NCBI GenBank assembly: GCA_951812925.1
Contig: OX638370.1
Location: 113,164,897-113,228,896, forward strand
DNA length: 64,000 nucleotides
From: Calliopum simillimum
Lineage: Eukaryota > Arthropoda > Insecta > Diptera > Lauxaniidae
Direction: 5' to 3'
The notes below the pieces were generated by a model, which worked only from the letters and a program-made list of their open reading frames with translations, did not search any database and was not told the DNA's origin. Below are positions 36,219 to 47,753 of the stretch, in pieces. Positions within the stretch are counted from its first letter, which is position 1, and each line of letters starts with the position of its first letter. The position numbers were made by a program, and so were the translations under genes.

Positions 36219-36698
36219 ATTAGTGCAGGCAAATTAGGTATTCATTTCTAATTTTGATGAACATGCACCGATTTTGATCCGACAGAGCTCATTTTGTTCG
36301 TAATAAAGTTTAAAACAAAACCAACATATTAGTTTTCTGCGGCTTTTCCCCAAAACTTTTTTAATCCCCCGTGAACCCCCAAAATCGGATAAATTCAATA
36401 AAACTGTTCTAAAATGCCTAAAAATGGAAAATTATGCTATTCAAGGGGTTCTCTAGGTTGCTGAATCCAAATATGATGTTGAAAAATGGAAAAATTGAAA
36501 ATGGCGCCCAGAAAACTGTGTACATATCCGTTTTAAGCACCAAAAATGGGAAAAAATCGTTATAGTAGACTGCCTGGGGGTTTTAGCCTAGAAGTTTCGC
36601 TACAGTGAATGAATTTATACGGTCGAGGTGGGATTTTGTTTTTTATACTATAAAAAGTAATGTTTACCAAAAATTTTTTTGTGCTATTGAATTATTAA
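36219..36698 (+). repeat. Left arm of a large inverted repeat
   Basis: About 480 bp that reappear in reverse orientation at 40955-41448. Shared blocks include TAGTGCAGGCAAATTAGG, TCCGATTTTGGGGGTTCACG (one small change), CAAGGGGTTCTCTAAGTTG-like DNA, GGTCGAGGTGGGATTTTGTT and GTGCTATTGAATTATTAA. The main differences are small substitutions and a 13-bp gap near the outer end. It has no ORF. Confidence 0.88.
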
Positions 36699-37102
36699 GA
36701 AGATGTGAGAATTTTCAAAATGTTCGGCCTGAGTCAACAGATCCAATTTTTCAGCTTCCAGATAGGACACCCTACACTTATTGAACACTTTAAAGATGAT
36801 TTAAGTAACTTCTAATCATTCTCTGTAGAAGAACATTGCGGATTGTATCAAAAATATTAATTTTTGAAAGAAATCGATATTTCCATATTGCACTAAAACC
36901 TTAATAGGTTCGTTTTCGTGGCAAGTGGGCTTAAAGTGGGCTTAAATGTGCTAACTGTGGTCGAACAAAACGCTGCATTGTGAATAGCACTTTCGAAAAT
37001 TATGTTCTTCTTTATTAACAGCTGACATTTGTTTATGTTTTGGTTTTTTGTTTTTTGGTTAACTTTGAAAGAAATTAAATAGTTTTCTAAAAATACAGAA
37101 AA

Positions 37103-37820
37103 ATGAATAATTTGAACAAAGCCACATTACGTTTTTTCAATATCGCCGCCAGTGCCAAGGCAAATTCGCTGAAAAATGTATTCGGTAAGTGCAACCTTAC
37201 AGCATTTGGCACATGTCGAAAAATCCAACAATATTAGGATTTAAATGTTGAAAAGCCAAGCTTAGGGTGCAGCTGCGGTTGTGGTATTAAACATCACATT
37301 CACACCAAGGGTGAACGCGAATTGGTTGAGTTTTTAACTGAAGAAATTGTCGCAGAGCGTAAGGCAGAAAAAGCCAAAGCTGTGCCAACTGCTTTGGATG
37401 GATTCACTGTTAAATTGCAAGGCGCTGATGTAGAGCCGTTGTTGTCGTCAGTTTCAACGTAAATCATACAGTTGACACTGAGGAAGAACCCGAAATTGAT
37501 CCAAATGCTGATAAACCCGAATGGGTGAAATGCGTAGCAAGCCACAATTTCCTACAAGGAACACCACAGAAAGGCGAATATAATGACCAAAAAATTGTTG
37601 AAAGGTGCATTTTTGAAAGCGAGTGAAATGATAAAGTATACGCTGTTGCTGTTGCCGGAGATGTGCTCGATGGTTGTCTATATGATTTACTTATGAATTT
37701 ACTTGAAGAGAAGGGTATCAGCAATGAATTTGTTGAAAAATTGTCTGACCACTTTGCAGCAATGTACCACTGGGTCTTGATCAATATGAAGAAGGTCGCT
37801 ACTTTGGTTTTGGTAATAGT
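37103..37820 (+). pseudogene. P32: p32/C1QBP (MAM33 family) pseudogene, intron retained
   Basis: Starts MNNLNKATLRFFNIAASAK, a mitochondrial-type leader. Exon 1 ends in a GTAAGT donor at 37184 and exon 2 begins after an AG near 37270 with CSCGCGIKHHIHTKGERELV. The order is that of p32, the doughnut-shaped acidic mitochondrial matrix protein: VEFLTEEIVAERKAEK, LDGFTVKLQGADVE, VSFNVNHTVDTEEEPEIDPN, FLQGTPQKGEYND, AGDVLDGCLYDLLMNLLEEK and GISNEFVEKLSD. It is broken by an out-of-frame deletion after ADVE (about 37433), a shift after DKPE, loss of the segment between the GEMRSKPQF and LQGTP motifs, a stop after CIFESE and a final run-off. The retained intron argues for a DNA-level copy rather than a retrocopy. 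Confidence 0.9.
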
Positions 37821-37824
37821 TTAT

Positions 37825-38415
37825 CATGAACGACGAGCACCAAATTGTGGAGAACCTTCTGGTGCATATACCAGAAGCCAGTTATGGCAGTCGTACGCAT
37901 ACGATAATTTTATTAGATGACAAGAATAAATTGTATCTTCGTGAGGAGGCAATGGCTGGAGTCAATCCTGATGATAAGTGGAAAACGTCTAATATTCAGG
38001 CCTGTTCTGTAATCCTCGTGGTTTCAATTACTTTTCACTTAGGAGGTTTTTTGGATGAAAATGGTGAGTCACACTATAAAAAGTATAAGAATCTTTTTGT
38101 GGAGAATTACAGGTTCTACAAATAATATTCATTAGTATTTATTAAAAAGTAAATATTCGGTAAAGTCGAATTTTTCGACTTTTTGCAGTTTTTTAAGATT
38201 GTTTCCTAAACGGTTACTTTTTTGTTGATGCAAGTCAATGTTATTTGTAGAATCTGTAATTTTCCTCAAAAAAGATTTTAATACTTTTTATCGTGTGACT
38301 CACCATTTTCATCAAAAAAACCTCCTAAGTGAAAAGTAATTGAAACCACGAGGATTACAGAACAGGCCTGATTGAGAAGCAATACTTTGACGATTTAAAT
38401 AAACTGTATGTGTTA
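37825..38415 (+). pseudogene. Tango2: TANGO2-like C-terminal fragment split by an insertion
   Basis: Directly after the p32 remnant, one frame reads VENLLVHIPEASYGSRTHTI, LLDDKNKLYLREEAMAG and DDKWKTSNI. This fits the last part of TANGO2, a small NRDE-domain protein linked to Golgi and mitochondrial lipid handling, whose end carries YG(S/T)RT-x-TIIL-D followed by a W-containing tail. The frame is interrupted at 37997 by a 374-bp snapback element and resumes at 38371-38373 as EKQYFDDLNKLY. The upstream three quarters of the protein are absent. The name rests on this motif only, so it is less sure than the neighbouring p32 and RRP12 calls. Confidence 0.6.
37997..38370. mobile_element. 374-bp snapback insertion inside the TANGO2-like fragment
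   Basis: The arms at 37997-38124 and 38241-38370 are inverted copies starting CAGGCCTGTTCTGTAATCCT. The spacer is 116 bp. ATT precedes and follows the element (37994-37996 and 38371-38373), consistent with a 3-bp target duplication. Removing the element and one ATT leaves an uninterrupted reading frame across the join, which supports these exact ends. Confidence 0.85.
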
Positions 38416-38868
38416 TTCATTCAAAGACGAGTTCAACTTTTGTATGCAAAAATAAATGTATTCAGCAATTTTCTCAGGTCATTTACAGCCAGAAGTTATT
38501 TTAATACTTTTAATGTGTTTAACGTTCCAAATAACTATAAACTTTTAAAAAATATGAATTATTTAGTTTACATAGTAATAATGAACTTTATTTTATACAG
38601 TAATTAATTTAACACGCCTTGCTTTCAAACTGTTTTTTTTTACAAGCTTTTTACAATAAAATATCAATTTTAGATTTCAAAAAGAAACCCGCAATCATTT
38701 CTTTTTTATAAGATTTTTGTATCTTGTTTTTCACACATTTGAATGCTCCTTTGCGTGAATTTTTAACAGCGTTTTTAATCGTACGTGAATTTTGGGCACG
38801 TGAACTATATATCAAATTAAAAAAGAATTCATTATTAAGATTATGATTTTGAATAGTCTCAACTCATT

Positions 38869-40204
38869 TTACCGTTTATTTAAGGAATTTCTACTCAATG
38901 GTATGTTAGTGTATGGATCTACTTTGCCTTTTTTTTTCGTATCACCTTTTGCCTTTTTCGATGAGTAGTAGTAGTGAACCTGAATATGCTGATTTGCCCG
39001 ATTTAGCTGTATAATCCGATTTCATCGAAACTGCATTACTGGCCCCAACAGGTCGATGTATACCCTTGCCACCAGCACTATAACACGAGGTAGAAGATTT
39101 ACCAGAGTGCATGCTAGCAGCATCATTAGCTGGCAGGATGAGATTTTATTTTTATTTAATTTCCATTAGTACTGGTTGCTGCAGATGCCTCATTGTCATC
39201 ACCATTTTCATCATTAGAGTTGGAAGTTGTCATAAATGAACTGCCATGTACTATGGACACAATTGCATGTTGTGCTGCTTTGCGTATCTATGTATATTAA
39301 AAGAATTTAGTAAGTACATAATTGAAAAATTAATCAAAAACTACCTACTTTTGGTTTTAAATGCGTCGTAAATGAGAGTATCGCATCAATATACTGCCAA
39401 GTTGAGCTATAACTCCAGGTCGCATAGTCTTGTGCACGCAACAACACTGACAGGCAGCCAATGATGTATTTAATGACCGATTGATTTGTTGTCTCCATAA
39501 AACGCTGCAACAACGACAACAGCGTTTGTGCAGTCCCTCCGAAACTTTTACGAAGTACTGGTGCTGGCACTGATTTTATACCCATACCCAATAAAGACAC
39601 ACCAGCAATAATATCCTGCTCCTCAGTGCTTGCCTCTATTCGTTGCATTAATAAAATAAAATATTCTGTAGATGATTCTGTACCGCCACGTTCTTTTATT
39701 ATTTCCGTCAGCGCTGTTAATATGGCCAACATTTCCTTATGCAAATCTGAAGAACCTCTAAAGCCGACGGCCAATTTTTTAAAGCTCATGTTGGTACAAG
39801 TGCTGTAGTTGGATGCAAATGTTTTGAAAGTCTTAAATGTGCCGTGTTGTGTTTCGGACATATCCTCATCAGCATCATCATCCATATTGAAAGATTTCAA
39901 GCTTCCTGCGATGTCATTTACTGTGGCTTCGGCGTTGTACATTTGACGCTGTTCATGTTTTTGCACCGCTTCCAATGTTAGGCCAGTTGCATCTGCATCT
40001 CCTGCCACTATAATTTATAAATTAATGCATTTTTTTTTTACTGAATAAAGCAATTTTCTTACCCATATTCAAATTTGGTTGAAAGAAACGCGACTTTGCC
40101 TTCATCCGATGTTTCATCTGCTCTGGATTTGAAGTTGACGAAAGGCCTCGTCCCCAGCTTTTACCTTTGGTATGACGCTTAAGTTTTGAACGAATTTTAG
40201 CCAT
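38869..40204 (-). pseudogene. Rrp12: RRP12 pseudogene: N-terminus joined to C-terminus, middle missing
   Basis: RRP12 is a large HEAT-repeat protein (normally over 1,100 residues) needed for ribosomal subunit maturation and export. Exon 1 (40063-40204) reads MAKIRSKLKRHTKGKSWG. Exon 2 (39349-40007) carries YSTCTNMSFKKLAVGF, LTEIIKERGGTESSTEYF, SVPAPVLRKSFGGTAQTL and CLSVLLRAQDYATW. Exon 3 starts at 39287 with IRKAAQHAIVSIV. All intron borders are GT-AG. Exon 3 then meets a stop at about 39157. Just beyond, in other frames, come GGKGIHRPV and [19 protein letters not shown], which resemble the extreme C-terminus of RRP12. Roughly 900-1,000 central residues are therefore gone. The first two exons are undamaged and could still be transcribed as a truncated product. 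Confidence 0.88.
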
Positions 40205-40954
40205 TTTCAATTACACTTCTTAATATTTTTTAATAAAAAAAAACAATACAAATGTCAACAATACACAAATGTCAACTTACAATCGATAACAAGTGCGAAG
40301 TCACAATTACCGATTAAAAAAACCCGATTAATAATCAATAAAAAACGGTGTCAAACGGCAACAATATTTAGCCGCGGAGCTTACCACTTTAATTTAACGT
40401 GCATTAGCTTAGCGCTATTTGTTGTTGCTTTCCCATACATTTATCGTAAAGTGCTAAAGAAAGTCCAGATAGAATGCCGAAAAAAACGCACCTAATATCT
40501 CTTGGAAATTTCATTCGATTTAATAAAATTTCTAAAAAAAAAAATTATTTAAAAAATTATATGCCAAAAACCAAATGTTTCATTTGAAGTTGGTGTGAAA
40601 AATTTCAAAAATTTGTAAAATTTCAAAGTTTTTCCTGCTATAACTCAGTCAATTTTGTTTGGAACATAATCATTGGTATACTTGTTAGAAGCGCCATTTA
40701 TCACTCTTTATAAACGTGGAAAAATACAATTGATCGGACTTGGTATTATAGAAATATATTGATGTACATATATGAAGCTATAACCTCGAAAATAGAAATT
40801 ATCGAATAACTGGGGAACGGCCACAAGGAAAAAAAATAATTGAGTTTTTCGTGTTCAGCGACCTCAAATTAGTTTAGAAAAAATGGTTTGCAAAATGTTA
40901 CAAATATTTTTAATTTTGAGTTGTATTAACTTTTTATAGTTATTGCTTAAATAA
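40205..40954. other. Upstream flank of the RRP12 copy plus repeat DNA
   Basis: 40205-40480 is the 5' flank of the RRP12 remnant, possibly with its old promoter. 40500-40950 is AT-rich repeat-like DNA leading into the right inverted arm. No gene. Confidence 0.4.
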
Positions 40955-41448
40955 TTAATAATTCAATAGCACAAAAAAAATTTTTGGTAAGCATTACTTT
41001 TTATAGTATAAAAAACAAAATCCCACCTCGACCGTATAAATTCACTCACTGTAGCGAAACTTCTAGGCTAAAAGCCCTAGGCAGTCCACTATAACGATTT
41101 TTTCTCATTTTTGGTGCTTAAAACGGGTATGTGCGCAGTTTTCCGGGCGCCATTTTCAATTTTTTCCATTTTTCAACATCATATTTGGATTCAACAACTT
41201 AGAGAACCCCTTGAATAGCATAATTTTCCATTTTTAAGCATTTTAGAACAGTTTTATTGAATTTATCCGATTTTGGGGGTTCACGGAGGATTAAAAAAGT
41301 TTTGGGGAAAAGCCGCAAAAAAATAATATATTGGTTTTGTTTTAAACTTTATTACGAACAAATTGAGCCCTGTCGGATCAAAATCGATGCATGTTCAACA
41401 AAATTAGAAATGAATACCGGTTTTTACCTAATTTGCCTGCACTATATT
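40955..41448 (-). repeat. Right arm of the large inverted repeat
   Basis: Reverse complement of 36219-36698 with scattered substitutions and a 13-bp insertion near its outer end. It ends about 220 bp upstream of the CISD3 start codon, so it may sit in or beside that gene's promoter. Confidence 0.88.
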
Positions 41449-41669
41449 AGCAGGAGCATTAAGATGGTCATTCGTTATTTATGAAGTTTAAAATTCGCTT
41501 GTTTCATCTCTAAGTTATTGTTCCATCTCTTTTGTAAGTTCCGTGAATGTCATTGCCAGGTAAAAAAAAAAACTTTCGAATTTACCGTGTAACATCTGTT
41601 TTGCTGTCAACTTCGTAACAACAAAAACAATTTCTTGCAAAATATAAATACTGGAAAATTAAATAAAAA

Positions 41670-42960
41670 ATGTCGAGATTATTAAATATCGTGCGTCCCA
41701 ATATGGCGCTGATGGTAAGTTACGGTTTTTTTTATAAAATTACTATATTAAAACAAAGTTTTCTTTCATTTGACAGCCACGTTTATACAGTGCGAAAACT
41801 CCAACCGCAATCGCCGATTCCACCACGGCTGAAACCAAAAAGACAATTCCTAAAAACGTGCTGGAAAGTAATCAAACAGCACAACTTCAAAAAGAAAATG
41901 GTGCCATATTTGATAAGAAACCCTTTAAGATTCATTTAGATCAAAGTAAGTTGAATTAACACCCCCCTGTTTACTACTCCAAACCGGGTGCTCCAAATGT
42001 TTATATAATCTGAATTGTTTTCTATTTATTTGCTCGCAGATAAAGTGTACAGCTGGTGTCTATGTGGAAAATCCAAGAACCAACCAATTTGTGACGGAAC
42101 TCACAAAAATGAATTCTTGAAAATTGGTCTGCGGTAAGTGTGAAAAATTATTGAATTAGCTATTTTGGGGCTAGCTAGCTGATAAATAATGGGCTGTACA
42201 TATATTACGTAATTACATGGGAGAGAGGAAAGTCATTTTATCTTCGTATTGAGTGAGTTTTTATTCTCTATACAGAGTTTGTTCCCTGAGTAGAGGAAGG
42301 TAGATGGGCTTAAAAAATGGGTCAGCTAAGAGATATTAGTAAAAATATGTGTTTTGAAAGACACATAGTTTTGATATCCCTACCTAATGAGACGCAAACC
42401 AATTTGGTGATATACTGTGCACAGCTAAAAATGTAGACGGTGGGTTGGTAACTAGGTATATACTTAACTTAAGAGTTGGATAATTCTTACGTCTAACAGA
42501 TCATATTGAAATTAAGTCTTACAAATCATATTGAAATTAAGAACTAACAAGTAATTCTTATCCACTCGAATAGTTTGGGAAGAAGAAATCACCGATTTCA
42601 ATGATCTAAGTAAATCCTATTTGTGTGTTAGTGTGGTACTTGCGAGGCGTCTTCCAGTGACTACGAAAGATTACATGAAAATCTAAGATTTTACTGAAAC
42701 GTAAAAGTTTCAAAATAGCATGGAATCAATTTCGGGGAAAAATAATAGAACAAGGATTTGGTGTACCTGTCATTGAATTATATATTTTCTTTTAATTTTT
42801 CTAAAATATTAAAAACGACATTTTCTTTTTCAGGCCAATACGTTTTAAGGTTGAAAAAACTGGTGATTATTGGTTGTGCAATTGTAAACAAAGCAAGCAT
42901 CGTCCGTTTTGTGACGGAACACATAAACAGCCGCATATACAAGCTGCTATTAAATGGTAA
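41670..42960 (+). CDS. Cisd3: CDGSH iron-sulfur domain protein 3 (CISD3, mitochondrial), four exons
   Basis: Exons 41670-41714, 41777-41945, 42040-42133 and 42834-42960 are joined by GT-AG introns and give 144 aa. Residues 1-40 are basic and serine/alanine-rich, fitting a mitochondrial import leader (MSRLLNIVRPNMALMPRLYS). Two CDGSH-type Fe-S motifs follow: WCLCGKSKNQPICDGTHK and WLCNCKQSKHRPFCDGTHK. Each has the C-x-C-x(8)-C-D-G-(S/T)-H ligand set (three Cys, one His) that holds a [2Fe-2S] cluster. Two motifs in one chain are the mark of CISD3/MiNT, a monomeric matrix protein, whereas CISD1/2 have one motif and a membrane anchor. It probably acts in mitochondrial iron and redox balance. AATAAA lies at 43027, 67 nt past the stop. 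No damage was seen. Confidence 0.95.
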
Positions 42961-43039
42961 TTTGTTTAGAAATCATTTTGATTACGTTGTAAAGATTATA
43001 AATTGTAATTCTATTTAGTTAAAAACAATAAAAAGTCAA

Positions 43040-43498
43040 CATATATTAAGCAACAGTGTTTTTTATTATATTTAGAATTACTTATTGTTATTATAAATAT
43101 GTATAAGATTAACTTTTTAAATATATCTTTAATTTTATATTAGTCATTGGGATTATGTTTTTAATGTTAAACATTTCATGTTTTATTACATATACAAATA
43201 TTTATAATATAAACTCTTAAGGTAATTACATAACTTAAGATGTTACTTTTTTGCTTACACGTTTTGTTCTATATACTTGGATATTGTTTATTATTTTCGT
43301 TATTATGTTCTTATTTATGTAAAAAGTAAAAACAAGTGCAATGAGCATTATATAAATTTCAGTTAGAAAAGTATGAAAAAGTGTATATTTTTATTTATTC
43401 AAGAGTTACAAAAAATTTAGTACTTAAGAAGAACTTTTATTAAGCCATTTGTTAGGAAAAGCTTGTTTGGTCAATTGTACTTTCAATTAAAATCATTC
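43040..43498. other. AT-rich intergenic DNA
   Basis: Downstream of CISD3. No gene or repeat recognised. Confidence 0.45.
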
Positions 43499-43499
43499 A

Positions 43500-43692
43500 C
43501 CCTTATCATCTAATTCAATTTCAATTCGAACTATATCGAATCGAGATTTTGCTATCATATATTTTGATATCCAGAATCGAAATCGGAAAAAATTTTGATA
43601 TCCAGAATCGAAATTTTTTCCAAAATATATGATACTTAAATCTCGATTTGATTTACTATAGTACGAATGGAAATCGAATTAGATGATAAGGG
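43500..43692. mobile_element. Snapback MITE, 193 bp
   Basis: The left arm CCCTTATCATCTAATTCAAT pairs with the right arm, which reads CCCTTATCATCTAATTCGAT from the other strand. The centre holds a direct duplication of TTTTGATATCCAGAATCGAA. Confidence 0.72.
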
Positions 43693-44393
43693 AGATTTAT
43701 TATGATAAGCGAAGATTGCATGTTTAAAAAAAAAAAAAAAAACAAGATAAATCAAAGGTTTCGCTTAAAACAGATATAAATATTTATCAGCGGCCGTATG
43801 CAATATACTATGTCTTATTAAAAGAAGTTCAGTTGTGTTGACTCAATAGAACCCAACATGAAATGGGTTGTAGTATTTTATAATTTTCGCTTCATACTTT
43901 TGGCATTAACAAGAAATCTGCATTTCTTCAAGATTTTGCGTATATAAACTCAAGTTACAAACAGATCTCCAGATATGATTCGATGTATTCGTCAAGTATA
44001 AAACTATAACAAATGAACGCACTAGAAATACGTAACAAGGATTCTGCAGTATTTTCAATCCAGTGAATACGGAAATATGACCAAACACTGAAACAATGGC
44101 GTAAAATTCTTAGAGCAGTAATGTGTATTGCAAGGCAAGCAAGTCGGGAACAGAACTGGCATTGGAACTTCTCGAGCCACTAAAACCGTTGCCGCAATAG
44201 TTACTTATCCCGAATACTGGCTGGAATACTGGAATAAATGGCTCTTCAAGTGAAGTTGAGCAATCAATTTCGCTACATCTAAGGCGTTTAAAACTTTTAC
44301 GAGTATTCTACATAAAAGGCTTTAAGCACCAGCCTGTGAAATTTATTTATTTAAATACCATAAAAATAAATAAACTAAAAGCTTAAGTTAAAG

Positions 44394-44714
44394 AGCTGTC
44401 CATAAATTACGTCACACTTTAAGGGGAAGGAGGTTCACAAATTTGTGACAAAATGTGACAGGTCGGGGGGGGCATTAGAAAGTGTGATGTCACACAATTC
44501 AAATCGAAAAAATTTTGAAATTTTAAAGCATATTTTGTTCACAAAAAACTTTACGATTGTTAGTTAAGCTTTAAGCATAATAAATTTAAGAAAAAAAAAT
44601 CGTTCAATTAATTTGAAGGCAAAAAAGGTCAGAGTGTGATGTCACAATTAAGGGGGTCTATGAAAATGTCCAAATCAAATCTTTAAATTCGTGTGACGCC
44701 ATTTATGGACAGCC
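44394..44714. mobile_element. MITE with GCTGTCCATAAATNNCGTCACAC ends
   Basis: Left end AGCTGTCCATAAATTACGTC and right end, read inward, GGCTGTCCATAAATGGCGTC. Both continue CACAC. The interior has TGTGATGTCACA-type blocks in both orientations. Nearly the same terminal phrase is widespread in arthropod genomes from memory, but no target duplication is evident here. Confidence 0.75.
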
Positions 44715-44999
44715 CCTCATATTTTTGTTTGACAGTTCTGACTACCCACTTATATCTGCTTAACTATAGATTTTGGATTATGAGCCTTTATTATTATATT
44801 AATTTGCGTTTAAACATTCAATACATTAACGTTTCTTATAATCCTAAATTCAATTCGAAGTCGGTGTTATTATGTTGAGACTTACGTTAACTTAAATAAA
44901 TTACACATTTTCTATTTAATAAGCTGCATTATGTATGATAGCGATATAGCGATGTGTTAAATTTCTGAGGATCACCAACATACTAAGATAAATTGCACC

Positions 45000-45960
45000 T
45001 TAGGGTGGGTCTTAAATATAACCCTGAGGAGTAATTGGGAAAAAACTGATTTTCTGACTTGTTTTACAAAAAAAAAAAAAATTTCTTGGGTTACCAAAAA
45101 TTTTTAGAACAAAGGTGGCAGCGTAGAACAAAAGTGAGCCTACAACAACCACAAGATTTCAGTTTTTTGCAAATTACTCGGAATTACAACAATCCAAAAA
45201 AAATGGTTTTGTTTTTATTGAAATGTTTTTTGTAGACGAGCCAAAAAAAGCAACAAAAAATATTTTTTATTTGTTGTAGGTCCGACAAATTTGCAAAATA
45301 TTGATATTTGGTGGTTGTAGACGAGTTAAAAGTCTGCGCTTGGCTCAGTGATTTTAAATACTCTGACACCCTTTGTTTTAGAGAAAACTTTTTTATGGGA
45401 AACTTTTAGCTCTTTTAGTATGAGCTTTCTAAGAATGTATTTGGTTTATAGGGTTTTAAAGGATTTCGCAAAGTTCTGGACCTTTGAAGTTCATATTTTC
45501 AATTTTATTCTCTACTTTTTGACTTTGGAGGCGATTTTAGTATGAAAGAGGTGCTATTACACGTAACATACCCTTTTGACCTCAAAAAAAATTGGTATGG
45601 CAAATGTGCTACCGAATGAAAGGAAATTTAACAAAGATTCCAAAAAAAATGAGAAAAGTTTATGTTAATCGGACCATTTTCATACTAAAATGGCCGCTCA
45701 AGTCAAAAAGTGGGGAATATAATTGAAAATACTATCTTTAAACGTACAGAACGTTGCGAAACACTCTTTGAAAGCTCATACAATTATCTAAGTTTCACAT
45801 TAAGTTTTCTCTTGAACGTTAGGGTGATCCAAAAAAATTTTTTTTTTTTGTAAAGCAAGAAAGTTTTTTATAACTCCTTAGGCGTGCATTTTAGACCCCG
45901 CACAGCTGTTATTTTTTTGTTAGTCTAGGCCTCAACCATCACCTCCCAAAGTTTCGTAAC
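45000..45960. repeat. Dispersed repeat related to 55430-55690 and 56440-56700
   Basis: Phrases such as GTAGAC(G/T)AGCCAAA, TTGTTGTAGG and GGCAGCGTAGAACAAAAGTG recur in modified form around 55640-55655, 56450-56520 and 56545-56690 (GTAGACTAGCCAAA, GTTTGTTGCAGG). No coding capacity. Confidence 0.5.
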
Positions 45961-47750
45961 ATTATGCATTACACCCTATATATTGGAGCACTTAACAAGT
46001 GTTTGTCTTACATTTTTCGCACCAGCGTTAATGTCCATGATCGTTGATGTTAAAATTTTGTTTTAATATTTTCTTCGAAAATCATTACTACACGAAAATA
46101 TACTTACATATACATACATGCCTATGTGTGCCGAAAAGATTAACAATTTAGCTCATATAAATAAATTTTTGATTAAACACATGTAAATTAAAAATTACTT
46201 ATGCTTCCATCCTAAAATATTTATAAATTTACAAAGAAATATATTTTAAGTTTAAAAATTGGTTACATTTCTTCAAGTTTTAATTCTAAATTCTTTCAAA
46301 TATATACTTATACTTCATTAAATAACTAAATTTAAATCCAGCATTGCCTATTAAATAAGACCTTTTTTAAAGTTGAACGTAAGACTTAAGCATTGTCCTA
46401 AAATAGCTTTATTTTCAAACCTGAAAAAAAATAAAAAACACAAATTCATTGGAACAGAAATTGTGCGTTTACAGAAAAAAATGCAACACAATTCAAGAAA
46501 AATAAAAATGCAATATTGAAAGTCAAAGAAAAAAAATTATTTTATTTGGATTGTCACAAGAAATCAAACAAAAGAGAACATTAAGAACTTAAGAGAAACT
46601 TAAATGAAGAATTTTTTTATAGAAGTAAAAAAACAGGCATGGAAAATTGTACGAAATTGCAAAGTGCACACATAATTTTTGTTTTTCCTTAAAATTTTTC
46701 ATGACTACATAAAATTTTTTTGTTGTTTTGTTTATTTAAATGGTATTAAATTAGAGTTTGTAATAAACTTTAGTTAAATTTAATTCAAAAAATAATTTCA
46801 TTGTTTATTGTTTGTTAAAATTAAATAAATTGTTTACTTAAAAATGTTAACAAAAGCTTTTTCGCTTTTTTCAATTTTTGTTTCATTTATGTTATCTTTT
46901 CGTTTAACATTTACCATGCATACAACTTTAAAACTTAAAGAGAATTTCTCAAGTACATAGAGAGAAATACAAATACTTGTCAAGTCTTGAAATTTTTTTA
47001 TAATACAAAATGCTTTTTTATTTTCTATTAGAAATGAGATATCCGAATTGGGTTTTCATAATTTTATTTTTAATTTATTAAAAAAAAAGAACAAAACAAT
47101 GTGCAATGGTATAAATTATTAGATCAAGATAATTTTTTTTTTTTATTTGTGCATAAGGTAAAAGAAAACAACATAAATTTTGAAATTGTTCGAATAAAAA
47201 TGGCTGCATTTTTTTAACGTCTTTTTAGAAGAAAACGACGTTTGGTAGTAGTAGTTTTTGTTGTTGTTGTTGGAAGCAGATAAATTTGGAAATGCTTAAA
47301 AATGAGAAATAAAAAATAAAATAATAAAATAAAGAAACGCAATATTGAACTTGAGAAAAGAAACAGCAAAATGGCAACAGCAAACAACATACAGTTTGGG
47401 AGTTGAGATTTAGTAACAAATTTAAAAAAAAGAAACATTTTTTTTTTATTCAATGTTGTGAATAATGCATTATCTGAATTGTAAATATTTGAAATTATCA
47501 CTTTATTACTTTATCAAAGAAAAATAGGGTAATGCTGAAAAGCTATAAAGAAATGTATAATGCAAATGATTGTCCAAAGGCATTGTTATATTTCTAAACA
47601 AACTTAATCATTATGTAGCCAATATAATTTAGTCAACTTTCATCGTATTTGTATTCCAATTAAAACGATTGCTCATTTGGATCATGGTAACAATGCGATA
47701 CAAATGTGAAAAGTAATTGAAATCCAAATTTGAAAAAATTAGTACGTGAT
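45960..47750. other. Very AT-rich DNA, no gene recognised
   Basis: Long A and T runs. Part of 46-49 kb may be the EB1 3' UTR, but no polyadenylation site could be chosen. Confidence 0.35.
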
Positions 47751-47753
47751 ATA

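Noticed and set aside
45184..45545. Short open frames with membrane-like composition
   Set aside because: They fall in a dispersed repeat also present at 55.4-56.7 kb in which the frames are not conserved.
47214..47501. Hydrophobic 95-codon minus-strand frame resembling a small membrane protein
   Set aside because: AT-rich, dominated by Phe/Leu/Thr from TTT/TTG/ACA simple sequence, with no start context or splice structure; probably untranslated or intergenic.
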